Program-made: the position numbers and the translations under genes | Source: an uncultured Clostridia bacterium | GTDB lineage: Bacteria; Bacillota; Clostridia; TANB77; CAG-508 | Length of the DNA: 36,382 nt | Reading direction: 5' to 3' | NCBI GenBank assembly: GCA_947632835.1 | Contig: CANRQI010000005.1 | Coordinates: 1-36,382 of the forward strand | The notes under the pieces: generated by a model | Database searches by the model: none | What the model saw: the letters and a program-made list of their open reading frames with translations, nothing else | What the model was told of the DNA's origin: nothing | Shown here: piece by piece, positions 16,967-23,267 of the stretch | Layout of the letters: every line of letters starts with the position of its first letter | How positions within the stretch are numbered: position 1 is the stretch's first letter

Positions 16967-18016
16967 CTATTCTTCTTTTTTCTTTCTTGTTGTAGTAGCT
17001 TTTTTTGTATTCTTTTTTGATTCCCTTTCTTCTTTATTTTTTTGAAGATTTCTTTCCATTTGTGCTAAAAATCCTTCATCTGCTGGTATATCATTAAAAG
17101 TTTCTGATATTTCACTTTCTTCATTCTTTGGTTTAGTATATTTTTTTGGTTTTTCAAATCCTTCAGAAATATCTAATTCATCTTTAGGTTCATCAGATAC
17201 TGAGAAACCTCCAAATGTACTTTCAGGTTCTTTGAAATTTTTAAGTGAATCTATTAATGGATCTGATGTGTCAGAACCAATATCAATTTCTTCTACATCA
17301 TCATTATTTTCTTCTTCTAAAACATTATCTAATAATTTAGAGTTATCAAAAACCATTGTTCCATCCATATCAATTGAATCAGATTCATTTATCTCAGATA
17401 AATCTGCAATGTTTGGTGTTTCAGGTATACTAGAAGTTGTTGTTGCTGAAGGTGTTGGTGTTTCAATAGGATCAACATTTTCTGTATAACCTAATGAATC
17501 ATCATCTTCAATACTATCAATTATACTTGTATCAAATTCTTCTCCCATTTCTTCTTCATCAAATGATGTTTCTTCTGGCTCCTCAATAGGAGTACTAGGA
17601 GGAGTATTATCAACTGAACTCATTCCTTCATGGCTTAATTCTAAATTATCATCATTTGAACTAGAAAATAAAGATTCTTCTTCTTCATCTTCATATTCTG
17701 TAATTTCATCAAAATCATCATCTACTGAAATAGATGGATCTTCCTCATAACTTTCATTATCTTGTTCGTATTCTTCTTCTTTCTTAGGTGATTTCTTTTC
17801 TTGTTTTTTTATTTTATAAACTTTATCATTTTCACCTTTTGAATCCATTTTGTACCCTAAAAATAAAAGCAAAACGATAACCAGTGCAGCTACACCCATA
17901 AAAATATATTTTGTGTAATTTCCTTCTGCCGTTGAACTTTCTGTAGTTGCATAAACACTCTTTGCAACTATCATTAAGCATGATGAAACTGTCACGATTT
18001 TTTTAAAATTTTTCAT
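16967..18016 (-). CDS. Unrecognised membrane protein with long acidic cytoplasmic tail
   Basis: This 349-residue protein begins with a probable signal peptide (1-23, ending SVYA). A short outer segment and one membrane span (about 36-55, FMGVAALVIVLLLFLGY) follow. A basic stretch (KKQEKKSPKK) then leads into about 200 residues very rich in Glu, Asp, Ser and Thr. The last 40 residues are strongly basic and contain KKATTTRKKKEE. No domain is recognised. Its ATG overlaps the kinase stop in an ATGA junction, so the two proteins are made together. It may be a scaffold or phospho-acceptor partner of that kinase, but this is inference only. Confidence 0.75.
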   Translation of the reverse strand: MKNFKKIVTVSSCLMIVAKSVYATTESSTAEGNYTKYIFMGVAALVIVLLLFLGYKMDSKGENDKVYKIKKQEKKSPKKEEEYEQDNESYEEDPSISVDDDFDEITEYEDEEEESLFSSSNDDNLELSHEGMSSVDNTPPSTPIEEPEETSFDEEEMGEEFDTSIIDSIEDDDSLGYTENVDPIETPTPSATTTSSIPETPNIADLSEINESDSIDMDGTMVFDNSKLLDNVLEEENNDDVEEIDIGSDTSDPLIDSLKNFKEPESTFGGFSVSDEPKDELDISEGFEKPKKYTKPKNEESEISETFNDIPADEGFLAQMERNLQKNKEERESKKNTKKATTTRKKKEE

Positions 18017-19492
18017 TTTTCTTCTTCCTCTCTTTTATTTTTTTCTGTTGTATTTTTCAAACTTTTATCTAAAGCCTGTTTCGTTGGTATTCTAATTACC
18101 ACTTCTGTACCTTTACCAAATTCACTTTTTATATCAATTCTACCATCATTTTGCATTAAAATTTCTTTTGCTATTGGTAAACCGAAGTCCAGTTCCTCCC
18201 ATTTCACGAGTTCTAGACTTGTCTACTCTATAAAATCTTTCAAATACTTTATCTAAATCTTCTTTTGGAATTCCTATACCTGTATCAATTATTTTTATGT
18301 AAGCATCATTATAAACAAATCCAACATATACTTTAATAACACCTTTTTCTGGCGTATACTTTATAGCATTAGATAAAATGTTCAAAATAACTCTTTCAAT
18401 TCCCTTTTTATCAGCATATACAAAAGGTACATCTGATGTAATTAAACATTCTGCATCTTGATTTTTCTTTTCTATTTCTAATTTTAATCTATCAAAAGTA
18501 GATTTTACTAATTCACCTAAATCAAATTCTTCTTTGTTAATTTGCATTTTATCAGTATCATACCTTGATAAAGTTAATAAATCACTAACTAATTCTGCCA
18601 TTCTATTAGCTTCTATGGAAATTCTACTTAAGAATTCTTTCTGCATTTCTTCTGGTACTTCACTTTGAAGTAAAGTATCTGAATAACCCATTATAGAAGT
18701 TATAGGAGTTTTTAACTCATGAGAAACATCTGCAACAAATTCTTTTCTCATAAGATCCAATTTTACATGCTCTGTTATATCTTGAATAACAACTATAACT
18801 CCACCTGGCCTATCATTTTCATTTTTAAAAGAAGCAAAAAACAAATTAATTGCTCTATCATTAACATTAATTTTTCTTTCAGAAGAAGTCCAATTTTCTA
18901 AATAAATAATTTTTTCCATATTAATATCAACATCATATTTATTGAAAATTTCTTCAAAATTTTGATTTTCATTAATATTTAAAAATGTTTTTGCAGCATG
19001 ATTTATATGAATTATTTTTCCTTCAATATTAAATGCTATGATTCCATCTGTCATGTGTAATAATATAGTTTCAATTTGTTTTTTCTGCCTTGTTGCTTCA
19101 TTAAGATTTTCCTGTAATTCATGATTCATTACTCCAAATGCGTTTGCTAAATCATCAAATTCAGTTTTATTTTTTCCATCACTTAAATATTTTTTTGTAT
19201 GTGAAATCATCTCAGCACTTTTAACCAATTTTGAAATTGGAGATAATACCACTCTCGCGACAAAAAAACTTAATATGATAGCAAATATTACAAAAATACT
19301 TAAAGAAGCATATATAGCTGTTTCAATTTGCTTAGATTCCTGTTTTAATAAGCTTGCTTCTGAATTACTTATATTTATAATTTGTGTAATATTTTCAACA
19401 CGATATAAACAAAATAATCCTAAAGCCGTTATTACTATAATGCCAAGAATTGCAAAAATCATAACAATTTTTACTTGTATGCTTTTCAACAT
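18013..19492 (-). pseudogene. Sensor histidine kinase (PhoR/WalK-like), broken by a +1 frameshift
   Basis: The first frame (448 aa) encodes a membrane span, an outer loop, a second span (about 60-80), HAMP (82-140), PAS (142-245), HisKA with H258 in SHELKTPITS, and HATPase_c with an N box (NILSNAIKYTPE) and GIGIP. At GGTGL the frame shifts. The expected GLPIAKEILMQNDGRI and the remaining tail continue in the next frame to 18013. The cause is one extra base, the G at 18184. Without it the protein would be a complete kinase of about 490 residues. No response regulator is adjacent. Sequencing or assembly error and true mutation cannot be told apart here. Confidence 0.9.
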
Positions 19493-19520
19493 TTCTTTCT
19501 CCCTACTATATGCTTTTTAT

Positions 19521-19549
19521 ATTATATACTTATATACTTTTTTATTCAA
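19521..19549 (-). promoter_or_regulatory. Sigma-A promoter of the sensor kinase gene
   Basis: On the minus strand TTGAAT, a 17-bp spacer and TATAAT lie about 30 bp upstream of the kinase ATG, which has a GGGAGAAAG ribosome site. Confidence 0.7.
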
Positions 19550-19600
19550 GTAAAATTTAAAAAAATATTTGTTTTTTATAAAATTTATGTTTCACTATTT

Positions 19601-20266
19601 TTAATTTACAGTTGTAGAAGTTGGTCCCATACCTACAACTTCATTCATTAATGTTCTCCATGTGTTTGGTCCAATAATACCATCAACTGATAAGCTTCTT
19701 GTTCTTTGGTATTCTATTACTGAATTATAAGTATTACCACCAAATACACCATCTAAACCACCAGTATTATACCCTAAATTAATTAAACAATCTTGTGCAA
19801 TACAAACATAAACACCTCTACTGCCATTTCTAATTATTGGATATCCACTAGGTACTTGCCTTTCATCAAAATGTACCCATCTTGGAGTATCTTCAGCTGG
19901 TTCTACATAATTCCATATTCCAGATTGTTTAGCTAAATTTCTCATATTATTTCTTTCTACATTTGTTAAATTTTGTCCTACATCAAACGCTACACCTGCA
20001 TAGTGTTGAGATAATATTCCATGACCACCTTCCCATGGACGTTTAAAAGCAAAACCTACATAAATTCCTTTGCCATATAAATATCTAAAACTATTCCATG
20101 CTTCCATACATCTTAAATCAGTCCACAAAATATTTGAAGTACTTGAACCTCTAAACTCTCCAACTGTCAATGTTCTATTAGAATTGTAGGGCATTGCCTC
20201 ATTCAACTCTCTATAAAATACTTGCATTCTGTTTATATCGCTATTATACACTAAAATCTTTGCCAT
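19601..20266 (-). CDS. M15-family peptidase with C-terminal peptidoglycan-binding domain
   Basis: Residues 45-135 of this 221-residue protein form an M15 zinc peptidase core. SQHYAGVAFDVG gives H88 and D95 (the SxHxxGxAxD motif), and RWVHFD gives H132. Residues 143-210 are a PG_binding_1 module (SRGVYVCIAQDCLINLGY...DGVFGGNTYNSVIEYQ...DGIIGPNTWRTL). Such enzymes cut peptidoglycan stem peptides as D,D- or L,D-peptidases, endolysins or spore-related hydrolases. No signal peptide is present, so release would need cell lysis, a holin or a mother-cell role. It is a monocistronic gene with a CAAGGAG ribosome site. Confidence 0.85.
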   Translation of the reverse strand: MAKILVYNSDINRMQVFYRELNEAMPYNSNRTLTVGEFRGSSTSNILWTDLRCMEAWNSFRYLYGKGIYVGFAFKRPWEGGHGILSQHYAGVAFDVGQNLTNVERNNMRNLAKQSGIWNYVEPAEDTPRWVHFDERQVPSGYPIIRNGSRGVYVCIAQDCLINLGYNTGGLDGVFGGNTYNSVIEYQRTRSLSVDGIIGPNTWRTLMNEVVGMGPTSTTVN

Positions 20267-20348
20267 AGTTTACTCCTTGCATAAATATATTTGGCTTTTT
20301 ACAAACCTTTTATAATATATGCAAAAGTAATTTTTTTGTTATTTATTT

Positions 20349-20909
20349 TTAATTACCAATTCTCCTACTCTCTTCTAACATCACCATTAAATCTCTAATA
20401 AAATCTAACTTTTTATTTTCATCTCTTAACAATGCAGCTGGATGCCATGTTGGTATATATTTTATATCTTTTTTTATAAACCACTTACCTCTCGAAGCCG
20501 TTATTTTATATTCTTTTCCTAAAATATTTTGAAGTGCTACACTACCTAATAATACTATTATTTTAGGCTTTACCAACATAACTTGATTTCGTAGATAATC
20601 TAAACATGCTTCTGCTTCATCATCTTCTGGATTTCTATTTCCTGGTGGTCTACATTTTACAATATTTGCAATATAGACCTCATCTCTATTTATTCCCAAA
20701 TATTCAAATGCTTTATTCATAAGCTGTCCTGCTTTTCCAACAAATGGCTCACCTTGAGCATCTTCATCTGCACCAGGACCCTCTCCAATAAACATTATTT
20801 TTGCATTTTTATTTCCTACACCAAATACAATATTTGTACGTGTTTTACATAATTTACATTTTTCACAATCTTTAACCCAATTTTGTAATTCTTCCCAATT
20901 ATTATACAT
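20349..20909 (-). CDS. Family 4 uracil-DNA glycosylase
   Basis: This 186-residue protein carries the [4Fe-4S] Cys set of family 4 UDGs: C15-x2-C18 near the N-terminus, then the Cys in NIVKCRPPGNRNP and ACLDY. The uracil-recognition motif is FIGEGPGADEDAQGEPFVGKAGQL and the later active-site motif is TWHPAALLRD. It removes uracil from DNA and starts base-excision repair. It lies 23 bp after the DnaB-like gene, so both are probably co-transcribed from the promoter at 22520-22548. Confidence 0.95.
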   Translation of the reverse strand: MYNNWEELQNWVKDCEKCKLCKTRTNIVFGVGNKNAKIMFIGEGPGADEDAQGEPFVGKAGQLMNKAFEYLGINRDEVYIANIVKCRPPGNRNPEDDEAEACLDYLRNQVMLVKPKIIVLLGSVALQNILGKEYKITASRGKWFIKKDIKYIPTWHPAALLRDENKKLDFIRDLMVMLEESRRIGN

Positions 20910-20932
20910 CTATTACTCCAATACTTAAAAAA

Positions 20933-22483
20933 TTATTCTTCTATTTCTTCCATTTGTTTTAATCTTAAGTATCCAAGTTCTTCCCAACTATTATAAGCAA
21001 GATTCAATTTTAGTAATACAGTTGGTTTAGCACCTGCTCTATTTTTATCAACAACACAAGCATAATATCTAACATCAACATCTTTTGGAGATTCTATATC
21101 AAAGCACTTATCAAATGTATCTGTTGAAGAATATTCATATTTTGACAAGCTTTGATAACTTATTTGCTTCATCAAACATAATGTATCTAAAACTTCCTTT
21201 ACTGTTCTACTAGCAGACATATCATTTATATTTAGATTAACTGGAAGAGTATTACTCTCTAATAACTGTAAAGATGAACCTATAAATACATTAAACTTTT
21301 GTGCAATATTTGAAAGAACTGTTGCTGTTTTTTTAACTTCATCACCATTTCCAATATGTTCTATATCAGTTTTTAATGTGTCATAAAAAATATATTCTAC
21401 TTCTTCTTTATAATAATAATTTAAAATTATTTTTCGTAATTGATCATTTTTATGCTCTGTTACATGTATAAAATAAATAGAATTTTCTACTTGTTCACTA
21501 AGCCAATCTGTAACAGCAATTGTTTTTTTAAATTCAGAAGAGCACTCATATAATCTATCAAAATAATCTTCATCAGATTCATTTTCTAATTTTATAACAA
21601 ACCCATTTTCATCAACTTTAACTTTATCTGGATTATCAGCTTTAAATTGTAATGCTAATAATTCTGATTCATTTTTTATAATTTCCTGTTTGTGTAATTT
21701 TTGAATTTCTTTATTATTAAGAACTGTTGTAATTAAGCAAAGTCTCATTTTTTCTTCTGACATCTCATTTGAAATAATCAAAACTTTTCTTTTTTGAATA
21801 AATGCTAAATAAGCAGCTAATTCTACTGTAAGCCTACTTTTACCAGAGTTTGAAGGCATAGCATAAGCCATTGTTTCTCCTTTTCTCAAGCCTTTAAATA
21901 CCCCTGACAATATTGGAAAAGGAAGTGGTACACCATTACTTAAATTATTATCACCACTTAATAAATAACTTGTAGCATCCTCATTTAAAATAACCTGACT
22001 AAGCCCACTTGTAACACCAATTTGTTCTAAAGCATTTTGAACTTCCTCAACTGACATATCAGAATATAATTTGTAATGTTGAATTTCTAAAATTTTATCT
22101 CTAATTTTTTGTGTTGGTGCAACTATATAACTTTTCTTTAAAATAAATAATTTTTTTAGTTCAGTATAAATAAATTCTATATTATAATTTTTTTGACCTA
22201 TTTCCATTTTAATGCTTTCTTTCATTGCAAAAGTATTACTTTTTTCTCTAGGAATATTATATTTTTCCTTTGCAACTGCTGGAGCATATTTTTCTGCTTC
22301 TTGAAATAATATAGATTTATAAATATCTAATAAATCTTCATTTGTAAAATGACAATCATCATACAAAAAATAATACATTGAAATTGCCTTTGGATTATTA
22401 AGTAATAAACCTATATATATGTATTCTAATCTTTCATCAGTTAATTCTGCTGGATATTTACTTTCTTTTTCATTTTCTTCCAT
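20933..22483 (-). CDS. DnaB-helicase-like RecA-fold ATPase
   Basis: This protein of about 516 residues has an N-terminal helical region (1-170) with DnaB N-domain flavour. A RecA-like ATPase core follows, with Walker A AMPSNSGKSRLTVELAAYL, the ISNEMSEEKM motif, Walker B VEYIFYDTLK, GSSLQLLES and NDMSASRTVKEVLD. It is shorter and more divergent than replicative DnaB and lacks a clear arginine-finger/QSRE match, so it is probably an accessory protein. The start at 22483 (MEENEKES) is chosen because AAAGG lies 9 nt before it. A frame open to 22513 would begin at the transcription start of the promoter just upstream. It precedes the UDG gene and diverges from the CRISPR array. Confidence 0.75.
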   Translation of the reverse strand: MEENEKESKYPAELTDERLEYIYIGLLLNNPKAISMYYFLYDDCHFTNEDLLDIYKSILFQEAEKYAPAVAKEKYNIPREKSNTFAMKESIKMEIGQKNYNIEFIYTELKKLFILKKSYIVAPTQKIRDKILEIQHYKLYSDMSVEEVQNALEQIGVTSGLSQVILNEDATSYLLSGDNNLSNGVPLPFPILSGVFKGLRKGETMAYAMPSNSGKSRLTVELAAYLAFIQKRKVLIISNEMSEEKMRLCLITTVLNNKEIQKLHKQEIIKNESELLALQFKADNPDKVKVDENGFVIKLENESDEDYFDRLYECSSEFKKTIAVTDWLSEQVENSIYFIHVTEHKNDQLRKIILNYYYKEEVEYIFYDTLKTDIEHIGNGDEVKKTATVLSNIAQKFNVFIGSSLQLLESNTLPVNLNINDMSASRTVKEVLDTLCLMKQISYQSLSKYEYSSTDTFDKCFDIESPKDVDVRYYACVVDKNRAGAKPTVLLKLNLAYNSWEELGYLRLKQMEEIEE

Positions 22484-22519
22484 TACACAAAACCTTTCTT
22501 TCATTAATTTCATATAAAT

Positions 22520-22548
22520 ATAATATAAATTTTAATAGTATTTGTCAA
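22520..22548 (-). promoter_or_regulatory. Sigma-A promoter of the DnaB-like/UDG operon
   Basis: On the minus strand TTGACA, a 17-bp spacer and TATTAT place the transcription start near 22513. This rules out the ATG at 22513 as a start and supports 22483. The -35 box is 12 bp from inverted-repeat copy 3. Confidence 0.8.
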
Positions 22549-22560
22549 TTAAAAATTAAA

Positions 22561-22660
22561 TTTAAGTTTCGGTGTTTTTTGAAGTATACTAAGTTACGAA
22601 AAATATATGTTTTATTCATTATCCCAGCAACGCACAGTCTGTAAAATTTTAAAATTCTGT
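22561..22660. mobile_element. Inverted-repeat element copy 3, half copy next to the CRISPR leader
   Basis: It begins TTTAAGTTTCGGTGTTTTTT and runs in step with copy 2 through AAATATATGTTTTATTC, ATCCCA, CGCACAGTCTGT and AAAATTTTAAAATTCTGT. It stops abruptly at about 22660, in the middle of the central palindrome. The other half, including the GGTCCCCAC box and the second terminal repeat, is absent. It is therefore a truncated copy, ending 17 bp before the CRISPR promoter. Confidence 0.8.
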
Positions 22661-22676
22661 TTTTTCCCATAAATAC

Positions 22677-22705
22677 TTGACTTATATTTTTTAGTATGGT
22701 ATAAG
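22677..22705 (+). promoter_or_regulatory. Promoter in the CRISPR leader
   Basis: TTGACT (22677-22682), a 17-bp spacer and TATAAG (22700-22705) place the transcript start at about 22712, a few bases before repeat 1 (22724). This fixes the transcription direction of the array as plus. Confidence 0.75.
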
Positions 22706-22723
22706 TATATTGAAAATACAGTA

Positions 22724-23079
22724 GTTATACTTTACTCATTAGAGATTTGAAACCCTTTGTCTGTTTGAAAAACCCATGTGCTTTCCTTGTTATACCTTAC
22801 TCATTTGAGATTTGAAACCCCTCAACTTTTTCAGAAACTGTTGTTGCACTTACTGTTATACCTTACTCATTAGAGATTTGAAACGGTCCTCTTAAAGCCA
22901 ATATAATGATGATAGCCATGTTATACCTTACTCATTAGAGATTTGAAACTTTGCTTCAAGTTTTCTTGCCTTCTTTTGCATTTTAATTTTGTTATACCTT
23001 ACTCATTTGAGATTTGAAACATTGATAACATACCGTTTTTGATATTTGCAACACGTTATACCTTACTCATTTGAGATTT
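22724..23079 (+). CRISPR. CRISPR array: six 30-bp repeats, five spacers, no cas genes in the window
   Basis: Repeats start at 22724, 22789, 22855, 22920, 22991 and 23055. Each begins GTTATACCTTACTCATT and ends GAGATTTGAAAC, with A or T at position 18 (A,T,A,A,T,T in order). Repeat 1 has one change (C8 to T). Repeat 6 loses its last five bases, as expected at the leader-distal end. Spacers are 35, 36, 35, 41 and 34 nt and share no similarity with each other or with the window that I can see. A 30-bp repeat ending in GAAAC with 34-41 nt spacers fits type I-B or type III systems. No cas1, cas2 or effector gene is present within 22 kb upstream or 13 kb downstream, so the array is isolated or served in trans. 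Confidence 0.97.
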
Positions 23080-23097
23080 TACAAAAATATTTTTGGA

Positions 23098-23124
23098 TAC
23101 AGCTTTTTTAAGCTGTACTTTTTT
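23098..23124 (+). terminator. Rho-independent terminator of the CRISPR transcript
   Basis: TACAGCTT (23098-23105), a TTTT loop and AAGCTGTA (23110-23117) are followed by CTTTTTT. It lies 19 bp after the last degenerate repeat. With the leader promoter this makes the array a closed transcription unit, separate from the deaminase gene. Confidence 0.85.
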
Positions 23125-23201
23125 CATAACTTTCATAGATATAATTTTGTATTTTTATCAAACTTAAAAATACATAGTTTCAAAAACTGTTCAAAAAACT
23201 A

Positions 23202-23230
23202 TTGTAATATTCCGTAATATATGATATAAT
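23202..23230 (+). promoter_or_regulatory. Strong extended -10 promoter of the deaminase gene
   Basis: TTGTAA (23202-23207), a 17-bp spacer and TATAAT (23225-23230) with TG one base before the -10. The start codon is at 23268, with GAAAGGA at 23256-23262. Confidence 0.8.
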
Positions 23231-23267
23231 ATTGAAAGTATATAAAAATTTTTATGAAAGGAATATT

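Noticed and set aside
22484..22513. Upstream ATG extension of the DnaB-like gene
   Set aside because: The promoter places the transcript start near 22513 and the only good ribosome site precedes 22483.
22724..23079. The array as a tandem repeat rather than a CRISPR
   Set aside because: Five unrelated spacers of 34-41 nt, near-identical 30-bp repeats, a degenerate final repeat and a leader promoter all fit a CRISPR array.
23232..23267. Twelve-residue upstream extension of the deaminase from a TTG codon
   Set aside because: The frame starts inside the promoter's transcript-start region, and GAAAGGA lies correctly before the ATG at 23268.
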